Origin: Spirodela intermedia
Taxonomy: Eukaryota; Streptophyta; Magnoliopsida; Alismatales; Araceae
DNA: 64,000 nt
Direction of reading: 5' to 3'
Assembly (NCBI GenBank): GCA_902729315.2
Contig: LR746272.1
Location: forward strand, 6,263,827-6,327,826
Shown here: in pieces, positions 35,586 through 46,763 of the stretch
Numbering within the stretch: the first letter of the stretch is position 1
Layout: each line of letters begins with the position of its first letter
Program-made: the position numbers and the translations under genes
The notes under the pieces: model-generated
Database searches by the model: none
Seen by the model: only the letters and a program-made list of their open reading frames with translations
Told to the model about the DNA's origin: nothing

Positions 35586-36658
35586 GAAGGATCTGGTGGT
35601 CTTCTTTTTGGGGAATCTCAGCATCGTCTAGTTTACTCGAATCTTCATGTTCCTCTTGGACGTGATGAGACGATGCTAATTTATTTTCAAACGCTGTCAC
35701 CTGACTCTAGATTTACCCGCCTGTTTCCAAGTAGATTTATATTTGCTACCTTCGACCCATCTCGGAATGTTTGTCATTCTCAATGCTCACCATTGGGCGC
35801 ATGACATTCTAGTATTATCTAAAGGATCGTCAAAGGAAGGAATGCCTGTGGTAAGTTCTTTGTGACATTATGGTTGCAACCTGTCCGTCCCCCTCCCCCC
35901 CCCCCTTGTGATCTCTTGAGCAGCATATTTCTATAAACTGGAATCCGTGATATGGGCATCAATGATCTGCAGAAGGAAAAAAGGGTCGGACTTTTCAGTT
36001 TAATTCATTATTTGCGTACTAATGAACCCCCTTTTTTTCATTTTTTTTCCCCAGTATCATGTTCATGCTTAGGGAGTCATGAGATAGAACTCGATACCAT
36101 CACTATCGACTGGTCTGGGGGATATTCATCGTCATCTTCTGTTTTGTTATTTATTGTGCAAGGAAATAAATACCCAATAGATGACTTTCCTTGCAGCAAT
36201 GCATGTTCTACTGTGAGATTCATGCTGCTCTCGGAAAGTTGTGTGGTGTGAGTTTTGATTGAGGGACTATTCGCAAAGCCCAAGTCTTGGGGTGAATGAA
36301 GGAGAGATTTGTGATTTGTTCAACGTGTGGATGCTGATCTGCTTCCAATCATGGATCTGGTAGCCGGTTTCTAGAGAGCTCAGCAATTGGTCAGTTTCTT
36401 GAGCTTCATGCTTCCAGTAGAAAATATTAGTACCTGCTTGAGCAGTTCTTGCGTCATCAATGTCATTGTTTTCTTATTTCTCGTATTCTTCCACGATTTC
36501 CCTTATTTTAGTCATGTTTAAGTCTTTTTTCTTTCGGCAAAGATGTCATGGGGCCCTCTCTGCATTGGCTCTGTGAGGTCCTCTGTAGCATTTTGATTGC
36601 ACCCATTGCTCTGGATGCTCATCTGTTTGACAAATTGCTGCATTGGATCGAGAGATTG

Positions 36659-36716
<58 letters not shown>

Positions 36717-37058
36717 TTCATTTTCCATTTCCGGTCTCCAACATCACTAATCCCAACCTCTGGGAGCATCGAATATATATGGGCTTACTTTCCTTTTTCA
36801 TGGCTCCGGGTGGGGAGCTACCATCTCTGTCACTGTGACTGCGTCAGATATTAATTAATCTTAATCAATTATAATCAGACGTATCCTGGTGGAGAAGTGG
36901 GCAAGTAATCTTAATTACCTAGGTTCTGGTATTTTAGTTATTCTTATCTTTCTCCAAGCTTGGGATGATGAAGTGGGACAGAGGTTGATGTAGATGTAGA
37001 TAGATACAAAAGTAGACAGAGATAGAGAGGGGGAGAGAGAGAGAGAGTGGCGCCGGGA
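35586..37058. other. Intergenic region with microsatellites
   Basis: The RPS16 3' UTR is probably followed by non-coding DNA. It holds a C-tract at about 35889-35907, an (AT)n run at 36663-36695 continuing into (GA)n to 36716, and another GA-rich tract at 37023-37048 next to the PPR start. No supported gene. Confidence 0.6.
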
Positions 37059-38684
37059 ATGGCGACGGCTCTTCTCGTGGCCCAGACTCCAGCGGCGTCT
37101 GGGCAGAGGATGCGCCGCCCCTCCATCTTCAGCTCCAGCTCCATCTCCGCCTCCTCCATCTCCAGGTTCATCTCCGACCACCCTCCCCTGACGCTGCTGG
37201 AGACGAGTTGCCGCAACATGAAGGACCTCCGCGCTCTGCACTCGCAGCTCGTGAAGACTGGCCTGTCCGAGGACCCCATCGCCATCAGCCGCGTCCTCTC
37301 CTTTTGCGCCACCCACCCCGCCGGCGACCTCAACTACGCCCTCCGCCTCTTCTCCCGCATCGCCTCCCCCACCGCCTTCTCCTGCAACACCATCCTCCGA
37401 GCCGCCTCCGGCAGCTCCGCCCCTCTCCTCGCCCTCCTCCTCTTCCTCGACATGCTTTCGCTCCTCTTCCTCATACCGCAGCGCCTCACCTTCCCTTCCC
37501 TCTTCGTCGCCTGCCGCCGCCTCGCCCGCGCAGACGTGGGCGCCCAGCTCCACGCCATGGCTGCCAAGCTCGGCTTTGCGGAGGACCCGTACATCAAAAA
37601 CTCCATGATATCCATGTACGGCTCCTGCGGGGACCTGGAGGCGGCGGAGAAAATCTTCTCCTCCTCCATCCGCAAGGAGGCAGTCTTCGACGTGGTCGCC
37701 TGCAACTCCATGTTGACGGCTCTGCTTAGAAAGGGCCTGGCGCAGCAAGCCCGCCGCCTGTTCGATGAAATGCCCCAGAGAACCATCTCCACCTGGAGCA
37801 CCCTCATGAGCGGGTACCTCCGGAATGGCCTCTTCCAGGAGACGCTCTCTCTGTTCGGGGAGTTGCAGAGAACAACAACACCCGAGCTCCACCCGAACCC
37901 CTGCTGCCTGGTGAGCCTCCTCGGCGCCTGCGCAGGGCTTGGCGCGCTCGAGCAGGGAGAGTGGGCGCACGAAACCTTGATACGTACCCACCGCGAAGCA
38001 GTCGACAACAACCCCATCATCCTTAACGCGATCATCCACATGTACTGCAAGTGCGGCAGGCTTGACAAGGCCCTCATTGCCTTCGAGGCCTCCCCAACAA
38101 GAGCTCTCTCGTCCTGGAACGCCATTATCGGCGCCCTCGCCATCCACGGCCGCTGCCCAGAAGCTGTTCAACTCTTTTCCCAGCTAGAGCCCGTCCATGG
38201 TCTGAAGCCCGATGCCGTCACCTTCGTCGCCGTGCTTACCGCCTGCAGCCACGCGGGGATGGTCGACGAAGCTCGCATGATCTTCGCTTCCATGTCGGAG
38301 AAGCACGGCGTCGAGCCCGCCGTCGAGCACTACGGCTGCATGGTCGACGCCCTAGCACGCGCGGGGCATCTGCAGGCGGCGGAGGACCTGATCCGCGGCA
38401 TGACGACGCCCCTGCGGCCCGACGCGGCGGTGTGGGGGGCTCTGCTCGCCGGGAGCAGGAGCCACGGGGACGTCGAGAGGGCGGCGCGGGCGGCGGCGGA
38501 GATCCTGATCCTGGACCCCGCCGACGGTGGCGGGTACCTGCTCCTGGCCAACGCCCTCGCCGGCTCCGGCGGGTTCGGGGACTCCGCCGCCGTCCGGGCG
38601 GCGGTGAAGGAGAAGAGAATCCGGAATAAACCCGGGTGCAGCATGATAGAGGTGAAAGGCGTGGTACATGAGTTCTTAGCCTAG
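37059..38684 (+). CDS. PLS-class pentatricopeptide repeat (PPR) protein, E-type
   Basis: An intronless frame of 541 residues from the ATG at 37059; the in-frame GTG upstream at 37047 is not a normal plant start. An N-terminal Ser/Arg-rich segment (residues about 10-35) looks like an organelle targeting peptide. Then come PLS repeats, shown by MKDLRALHSQLVKTGL, YIKNSMISMYGSCGDLEAA, ISTWSTLMSGYLRNG, ILNAIIHMYCKCGRLDKA, LSSWNAIIGALAIHGR and VTFVAVLTACSHAGMVDEA. The C-terminal part has an E domain (AVWGALLAGSRSHGD, KPGCSMIEVKGVVHEF) and stops at FLA, with no DYW deaminase domain. PLS-E proteins bind RNA in chloroplasts or mitochondria and usually specify C-to-U editing sites, recruiting a DYW partner. 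The exact target is unknown. Third codon positions are strongly GC-biased. Confidence 0.95.
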   Translation: MATALLVAQTPAASGQRMRRPSIFSSSSISASSISRFISDHPPLTLLETSCRNMKDLRALHSQLVKTGLSEDPIAISRVLSFCATHPAGDLNYALRLFSRIASPTAFSCNTILRAASGSSAPLLALLLFLDMLSLLFLIPQRLTFPSLFVACRRLARADVGAQLHAMAAKLGFAEDPYIKNSMISMYGSCGDLEAAEKIFSSSIRKEAVFDVVACNSMLTALLRKGLAQQARRLFDEMPQRTISTWSTLMSGYLRNGLFQETLSLFGELQRTTTPELHPNPCCLVSLLGACAGLGALEQGEWAHETLIRTHREAVDNNPIILNAIIHMYCKCGRLDKALIAFEASPTRALSSWNAIIGALAIHGRCPEAVQLFSQLEPVHGLKPDAVTFVAVLTACSHAGMVDEARMIFASMSEKHGVEPAVEHYGCMVDALARAGHLQAAEDLIRGMTTPLRPDAAVWGALLAGSRSHGDVERAARAAAEILILDPADGGGYLLLANALAGSGGFGDSAAVRAAVKEKRIRNKPGCSMIEVKGVVHEFLA

Positions 38685-39579
38685 CAGCCCTCCCGATACA
38701 CCCGAGTCCTGATCTGGGGCCACGTCATCCCCAACGACGACCGCACGATTCGTCCTCGTCAGCTTTTCCACGTTGCAATGCATCATTTTTTTAAAAAAAT
38801 TATTTTGCACCCTATTACCCGCGGTCACTAAACGGTCCTCCTCGTTCACATGATCTTTACTAACTTGAAGCATACCCAAAAAGTAAAGCTATTGTGTTTT
38901 GCCCTGATATCTGCGCCAAATGACCTGTGTCTTCCACAATATCATCTAACTCGGGGGGCCGGAAACAATTATAAAGATTCTCTTGGACTCTTGGTAAGAA
39001 GGAGCAAACGTGGCGCCGCGTGCTTCCGTCGTTATCCGTAAGCAGGTAAATACCAAAACTAGCCCTGTTCCTTGAAAACGTGGCTAGCCACCCTGAATGG
39101 AGCCCAGTCCACATAGACACGTTTCGACGCACGGAAACTGGAAACATCATACCGTACGGTAACGAATGAAACGAAGCCACGCGGCGACCAACCATATCGT
39201 GTCCAGTTGTGGATGAGGGAGCGCAGGAATGGCTATGGTGGGCTTTATTCGGGTATTCTTTTCATCTGTTTTTCCGGTCCTGAAGACGTACCTTCTACGG
39301 CTGACGCTGACACATTCTTCGCTCCTTTGCCTGCTCCTTCCCTCCCTTCCGGATTCGGTTTCTCCATCGCTCTGACCTCCTCCTCCTCGGCCTCCTCCTG
39401 CTGCTGACTGCGTTCTTCTTCCCTCCCTCGGATTTCAATCGGGGTCCGAATTCAATTCTATTGCTGCAGTGACCGTGGTTTCGGTCTCCTACTTGCTCCG
39501 CCCGTACGCCATTTTTGTTGCTGTTGGCGCGCATATGTGAGGAGAGTTTCGTGGAGGGCGATTAGGGGGAAAGGGCAGG
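38685..39579. other. Intergenic region and lipase 5' region
   Basis: The PPR 3' side is AT-rich near 38790. From about 39300 the sequence becomes CTCCTC-rich, like a plant 5' UTR, leading to the lipase ATG at 39580. No independent gene is supported. Confidence 0.5.
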
Positions 39580-40681
39580 ATGCTGCAGCAGTTCGTGGAC
39601 CATGTCCTCGCCGTAACTAAGGAGTGAGTCGTCTCGTTTTCCTTTCTCTATGTTTGTGAATTGTTCTGTCTTCTCCTTGGCCCCTCCTTAATACGATCCT
39701 TCACCTCTTTATTTAGGAATTTTGTTCCTATTGATTGCCATTACGACCCTTTACCTTTTTCTTTAGGAATTTAGTTCCTGTTTATTGCCATTACGACACT
39801 TTACCTGTTTCTTTGGGATTTTTTTTTATGTTGATTGCCTCATTCTATGGGGACGACGAATACGTTTGAGTGTATATTTTTGGTGTTTCTTCTAAGGGAA
39901 ATCCTGGATGGACGGATATCTTCTGGTGGTCCGTGTTGATATTTATGATGCGTATTTCAGTCATTGTTCATTCTGAATACGCAGATGGCGCTATGAGGTC
40001 TTTGGGAAAATGGTTTTTTTCTTCTATTGGTTGTTTATTTTTCCCGATAAATTTGGTCCTTTTTTTCTGGCGCGGGGTGGGGGGCGGGGTGGTGATGGTC
40101 CTGAGTTTACTGTGGTTGGTTTTCAGTGGTCATTCAATAACTGATACACCTAAAAGTGTGACCAGTCGGACAGGGAGGTTTTCGTGAAAAATTCATCTAG
40201 CCTGTAGTTTATTTTATTCAAAAATTGACAGAAGAAGATTATTTGAAGTAGTGAGATTGCATTTCCGAGAATATTAGACACATATGTCGGGTATTTGGTA
40301 CATCTTTCTCTTCTAAGAAGGCAGTTGTATCCATGAAGCGCGTGCAATCAGCTTGATGCAAATGTCTAAAACTTAGACCTGCGGCCTTTTAGCTAGAATG
40401 ATTGTTGAGAACATGTAGATCCTCCCTGAGTCATTGCTCCAAAATTATTATCGTCTCATTTTTCTCTCCAAATGACGCTAGCTTTGTTTTTAGGATGACC
40501 TAAAGAAAATGGAATAGAAATTCTGGGCATGAAATAATTATTCTCCTACTAGTAAATGACCTAAGAAATAGTTGATAATATCAGCTTCCAATAGCTGTTG
40601 GACTGGAGAAAGAAAGCATAATCCCTAGTGGGGTTATGTTAGAACTCATCTTTAATGGTAGATAGATAGGTAGATAGGTAG

Positions 40682-40720
<39 letters not shown>

Positions 40721-43700
40721 ATCTGCTGCAGCAAACCGGGCACTGGGAATGGCGGCCCAATCTCCTGCGGTGGCTGGGCAGGTCCCATTCCAATTTCCAT
40801 AAAGTTCTTCTTCTCCAAGTTATTGTTGGGACCTTTGATCTATTCTAAAGTGAATAATAAAAAAATCATATTTTTTCCATTGTTCAGCGTTGTAGATTGG
40901 AACCATTTCTACCTTTATTTCTTCTTTACTGTCGGTGTTTTTTCTTTTCATCAGGAGTTTATTTTTAATTTAATAACTTGGAAGTTGTTGTTTACAGGTC
41001 CGTAAAGACATTCACATATGAATCTTTGAACAATGTTGTGCGGCTCATAAATGGAATTTCTGCGCTTCTTTTAGCTTTCTTGCCTGGGAAGACTCCGATT
41101 CTTGAAGGAATCCATGGCTGGGAACTTAGGCCTGCTTTTCGTGGACCTCGTTTCCCACGTTGGATGGAAAAGTAAGTCCACCCTTATAACTCACAATGTG
41201 CTCTTGGTATTCGTTTAGTGAAGTTATTTTGAGGAAAGATGACTACTGCATGGACACTGGTCCTCTTGTGTGTAACTCTGTCTATTAGCTGGCCATAGAT
41301 TTCTGGACATTCATCTATGCTTACTTTTCCATTATGCTATAAAGTTATTTCGTTGACAACATTTTTCTTTCATTATGTTAAAATTTCCAACATGGGACTA
41401 GTCTACGTTGGGATTGAATTGAAAGAGCTGAGTAATTTTTGTTTACGTTGTCAATGTATAAATCAAAATGCAAAATTTTTAAATGTCATTAAAACATTAA
41501 GAGAAGGGGCATGACATCCTTTCATTCTTTGGGCCCCAAACATGAGGAACATTTAATTGCTGAACTTGCTCGGAACAACAGGCTGGAGACCCTTTTTGTT
41601 CAAAGTGTGTGTAGTTGCTCAGTGTCGCCCATGTGCTTTTACGTGACAATAATGATAGAATAGAAAATGCTGTCTTTCCTAGGTTTTCCAACTGTCTTAT
41701 ATTTCCTAGGTGAGAAAACAAGAGGTGGAGATTCTCTGTTCGAACACAAGACCTCGGCCAAAAGTTATTGAACTTGGAAATCACATTACCTATTAGGTTC
41801 CTTCTGTCTTTTTATTTAGAAGGAATGAATTTCATTAATGAAGTTGAATTGTGGACGGGGAAAAAATCTCCACAAATCAAGGCTGCCTCTCAAAAGTGGA
41901 ATGCCTACAGCCATTATGAGAGTAGGGTATCCATAATCCATGAGTATATTGATGGAAATCGTCCGCATTTCACCTCATTTGATTGTTCATTGCTTAGGAG
42001 TAAATGGGTCTTTCTGGAATCCTCGTCCATTGTTTTCTGATTTGCACCCAAGTAGATCACCTTATCCATCAGCCTCCCGTTTGTGTATAAGATTAACTAA
42101 TTTTTTGAAGAAAACGAAAAATCAAGAGCCTTTTATATTTGTCTGAAGCTCTAGATCTTAGATGAATTGATACGGGAGACTGCTGGAGGTTGGGGGATAG
42201 CTTTGCATCTTTTCCTACTGCTGGCCTAAGTGATTGCTCTTGCATCTTTTCCAACTGTATTTTTTGTTGGTTGGCTCATGTTTCAGGTTTTCGACCTAGC
42301 TTCCCATTATCTTTTATTTCCAAATTTCCCAGTCGATTAAGAAGAGAATGTGAAGAGGAAATAATTTCTGAGTAAAGGAATTATTTAGTTGAGGAAATCT
42401 TCAAGATGGAATTTTGCATGCGTTGGCCTTTACCCTACTGAGAAATGATTCGCTGTTCATTTAACTGAGAGAGAGAGAGAGGGGTAGGGGTAGGGGTGGC
42501 CCATTTAGCCATAGTTTTATAAGTATGGAGGAAGGTGCGGGTTGTTTCAGAAAAGGTGACGTTTGCATTCTCGTTTAAGTTGTTATAGTCAAATATGGGG
42601 TACCAGTTAGTTTGTGGAACCAGATCGTCAGGCCCACATCCATATAATGTAGCACTCTTTTTTATTTTTGTGGCAGTCTTTTTTCTTTTTTCTTTTCCCC
42701 CGCAAAGAATCATGAATCATACAAGTCCATAATTAACGTGGAGGGGTGCAATGTGCCAGATGTGCCTAACTTGTAATTTCATTCTGTACTTCTCATAAAA
42801 GGATCAATATTAAGTATCCATGCATAGGTTTCACATAGCTGTACCCAAAGAAGACAAGTTTGTAGCTTTTCTCCGGGCTTTCAGAGGTTTTTTGTGCCAA
42901 TGACAATATTTTGGATTTGTTGTGATCAATCTGTTAAAACATGGTTCAGTGTCTATCCTCCATTTGTCAACGCCAAAGTCTCATTAAGCTGATAGTTATT
43001 CTCAATGCATAGTTCCGCTGTAGGGTTATCTACAAAGCCACGCTATCCTTAATAAAGTGTGATTCATATTGTTTTACTATCTAAACTAGTGAAATGATTG
43101 TGGTTTTGGTACCTAAACACCTTTTTTTTCTACATGCTTATATGTCTTGTTTAAGATGGATAGTTAACTCCTGTAGCTATTTCTTGGTTTGTTTTTTTAT
43201 GCCTGTAATGCTTGAGACGTACTTAGATTTACTAACTTGAGCTTCATATGATGACAGTGGTGTATCTTCTTTCAATGAATTTATCCATGATCTCTCCACG
43301 GAGTTCGATCCTTCCACAAGTGCAGACTACACGTCTGGGGAAGAAAATGATGATGAAGACATATTTCCTGGATCCCCTTTGTCTCAATCATCACGGTTAT
43401 CACATGCAAGCAGTTTTTCCAGATATGACCGAAGTAATTCGCGCAAGATCAGATGGGTGATTTCTTATGTTCTGTGGGCCATAAAATTTGTTCTCTGTTT
43501 GCCACTTCTTCTACTTCGCTCTGTCAGATTTCGAAGACATGAAGCTAGATCCTCTGAAGTCTCGACGGAAGCCAAGTTTTCCTCCATCCATAGGGAGAAA
43601 TTAGGTCATGTCAAGGACCATGTTGTTCATCGAGCGACTGATAGGAGGCGCGGTGTAATTGAGGTTGAAAATCATATGTGGCATATCACATTACATCATA

Positions 43701-46700
43701 TTCTTTCTTTATAATTGCAATTTTTTTTAGCTTCTTAGTTTATATATATTTTTATTTATTAGGGAATTCTTTGTGTACCATTGATGAACAGGATTTGCAG
43801 GTGGCAATTGAGATATTCATTGAAGGCATCTTTCAATTTTTTCACAAGGCGGCACATTTTCTTCTTTCACCTAGAGAAGCTTTTGGAACTATGTGGAGGT
43901 GGTACACTTCCCATGAAAATAGAGATGAGGATTTTACAGGTGATGAGGACATACCTGTCCCATCTGCTACCCTAGCTGACGGTGACCCTGGTCTGACAGA
44001 AAGACATAGTAGGCTTCACCAATCTCTAAATACTGATGCTCGGACTTGTGAGGATGTGATAAGAGAACATGGGTAATGCTGCGTCTTTTTCTGTGCCTTT
44101 TTCCTTCTTGAGATTCATTATATTTCCTCAGCCTTCAGAATTTCGTTTACAGCCACAGTTTTTCACAGAATTGCAGTGAAAGCTATTTGCTTTCTTTCTG
44201 GAGAAGCTGAATAAAGAGGATATCCTGTTTTATTAAAATGTTGTAATGCGAAAATTCATATCCAGAATTTTGTATCCCTCACAAACGTATACAATTTTCT
44301 TGGATACAAAAGAGTGGGATTATTTTTGGAGAAATTTTCTAAAAAAATAAAATTCCGTATAGGTACCCATATGAATCCTTTCGAGTGGTTACATCCGATG
44401 GTTACATCCTTTTACTTGAGAGGATCCCAAGGTATCATGACGCGGAACGCTTTGGATTTTGGCTCTGTTTTATTTTTCATATCCGAATGCTAAATTTGTT
44501 ACATGTCTGGATTTGATCTTTGGTATGTGTTATAGGCGTGACGCGCAGAAGGTTGTTTATCTGCAGCATGGTATTTTAGACTCATCAATGGGGTGAGTAA
44601 TCTCTACATCACAGTTTCCTTTTGTATACTATGTTTTCAATTATTTCCAAGTATCTACTCTATTAACCAGTCACGACGAAGAAATCGTTTGGATTTCCCT
44701 GTGTAATGGCCAAAAAATCATAAATTTTGTACATAACAGCATGATCTTTGGTATGTGTTTCAACTGGGATGACCACAAAACCTGTTTCCTACGCTTGACA
44801 AATTCTTAGAAATCCAACTATTTTCTCATTCTGACTCATCGGCGTGATGCCTTCTTCAGATTTCAGATACTAAACACCAGAGAATATATTTCCTTTTTTT
44901 TTGGGGGGGGGGAGGATTCATCTTCAGAAAAAAACCATGCCCATGGTTTAATGGATGGTTTTTTCATAATTGTGCTAGTTGATGCTAAAGCATCAAAGAG
45001 AAGTTTGCAATTCATTTTTTCAGAACCAACTCCTCGTTGCATTTAGTGTCCTTTAAATCTGCCGGTAAACTATCCAAGATCGTGATACTCATTTTTAGTT
45101 AGACAGAGTTCCATGACTTTTGAGAAAAATAAAGAACCAAAGATTCGTGGGACTTGTTATCTGGAGTCGGATTCAATACTTTTTCCGTGTTAACAACACT
45201 CTTGAGATTCAATGACCTCTTTGGCTAAAATCTGGCGAATTCCCAAACTAGCTTACTTGATTTCGTATCACAACCACGTTGATTTTTGTATCATGACGAC
45301 ATTTGTGGATGGTAGTAGCTTCTCTTGTCCTAAGAAAGTAACAGCCCCACAGGCAGTTTCTTTCTCATCTCTCCATCGCCATTCTCACTGAGCCAGAGAA
45401 TTTTCACGTGGCATACGGTTGACCTTGTTTTTTTCTTTCGCTCTTCTGTTCCAGTTGGGTGTCAAATGGGGTCGTTGGCTCTCCAGCATTTGCAGCCTTC
45501 GATCAAGGTACGTACTGTTCTTCCCATGGTGAGACGAATGATCATAATCTCATGAAACCCGGAATATATCACTCCAAAAATCCAAGTTTTGCCGTGTTTC
45601 TTCCAAAGGGTACGACGTTTTCCTCGGGAATTTCCGAGGATTGGTGTCTAGGGAGCATATCAACAAGAACATATCCTCACACAAGTAAGCTCTTGATTTT
45701 ATTTTATTTTAAATAAATAAAAAAAGAAAATTTTCTCTTCGAACCCGTTGACTCATGGAGATCCAGGTACTGGAAGTATTCGGTCAACGAGCACGGAGTG
45801 CAGGATGTACCGGCCATCATAGAGGAGATACATCGGATCAAAGTCTCCGAACTGACATTGCTTCAGCCCGAGTTCCGGGATGAGATGGGCGGCGGCGACC
45901 AGCCCTACAAACTATGCACCGTCACCCACAGCCTCGGAGGGGCGGCGATGCTGATGTACGTCATCACTCGCCGGATCGAGGACCGGCCGCACAGGCTGTC
46001 GCGGCTGATCCTTTTATCGCCAGCGGGCTTCCACGGGGACTCCACCATCGTCTTCACCATAATGGAGCACTTGCTCCTGCTCTTCAGTCCTCTCCTGGCG
46101 TACTTCATCCCGGCTCTATACATACCCACCAGGTTCTTCCGCATGCTTCTCAACAAGCTAGCAAGGGACTTCCACAATAACCCCGCCCTGGGGGGCCTGG
46201 TTCAGACTCTCATGAGCTACGTCGTCGGCGGCGACTCCTCCAATTGGGTCGGTGTTCTCGGCCTGCCACACTACAACATGTACGACATGCCCGGGCTCTC
46301 TCTTCAGGTCGGCGTCCATCTCGCCCAGATGAAGCGGGCGCGGAGGTTCACGATGTACGACTACGGCAGCGCCGCCGCCAACGTGAGGGCCTACGGATCC
46401 CCCCGGCCGATGGATTTGGGCCAGCACTACCACCTCATCGACGTGCCCGTTGACTTGGTTGCGGGGAGGAAAGACCAGGTGATCCGCCCCTCCATGGTCA
46501 GGAAGCACTACAGAGTAATGAAGAGAGCGGGCGTGGAGGTGTCCTACAATGAGTTCGAGTACGCCCATCTGGACTTCACCTTCTCCCACAGAGAGGAGCT
46601 TCTGGCCTACGTCATGTCCCGCCTGCTGCTGGCCATGCCGCCGCCGCCGAAGAGCCAGGGTAGCGTCAGGTACAGGAAGGCCGGCAGAGATCGAGGGAGA

Positions 46701-46763
46701 GACGAGGCGAGCAGCGGGACCCGTACAGACGCTGCTGAAATCCAGACTTCGGAGGCAGCCTAG
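39580..46763 (+). CDS. Alpha/beta-hydrolase lipase-family protein (At1g18460-like)
   Basis: Nine coding exons: 39580-39623, 40998-41171, 43258-43663, 43792-44072, 44363-44431, 44536-44592, 45455-45507, 45609-45684 and 45767-46763. Phases join to 718 residues. About 300 residues precede the hydrolase, with an acidic stretch (SADYTSGEENDDED) and one membrane segment near 140-162 (WVISYVLWAIKFVLCLPLLL). From about 302 the acid-lipase fold starts (YPYESFRVVTSDGYILLLER), with the oxyanion HG in LQHGILDSS. The nucleophile elbow is THSLG (Ser442), and the other triad members are probably Asp623 (GRKDQV) and His654 (YAHLDF). The family includes lysosomal-acid-lipase-like enzymes hydrolysing lipid esters; the plant members with this long membrane-anchored extension are poorly studied. 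The last exon is far more GC-rich than the other eight. Confidence 0.92.
39715..39814. repeat. 50-bp minisatellite in lipase intron 1
   Basis: Two 50-bp copies (39715-39764 and 39765-39814) start AGGAATTT and share TTGCCATTACGAC. A degenerate partial copy follows (GGGATTTTTT...TTGATTGCC). Confidence 0.85.
40662..40715. repeat. Compound (GATA/GGTA)n-(GA)n microsatellite
   Basis: A short GATAGGTA array runs into about 16 GA units in lipase intron 1. Confidence 0.9.

Noticed and set aside
35127-35624. A 165-codon minus-strand frame
   Set aside because: Exact antisense shadow of RPS16.
37047-37058. GTG as the start of the PPR protein
   Set aside because: Nuclear plant genes start at ATG; the first in-frame ATG is at 37059.
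37208-37729. A 173-codon plus-strand frame rich in Pro/Arg/Leu
   Set aside because: Out-of-frame shadow within the PPR coding region.
36915-38171. A 418-codon open frame on the minus strand
   Set aside because: It lies antisense to the GC-rich PPR gene, has low-complexity Gly/Glu/Asp-rich composition, and ends in a product of the GA microsatellite. It is a shadow of the plus-strand gene.
46158-46589. A 143-codon minus-strand frame
   Set aside because: Shadow of the GC-rich last lipase exon, which has a full catalytic triad in the plus-strand frame.
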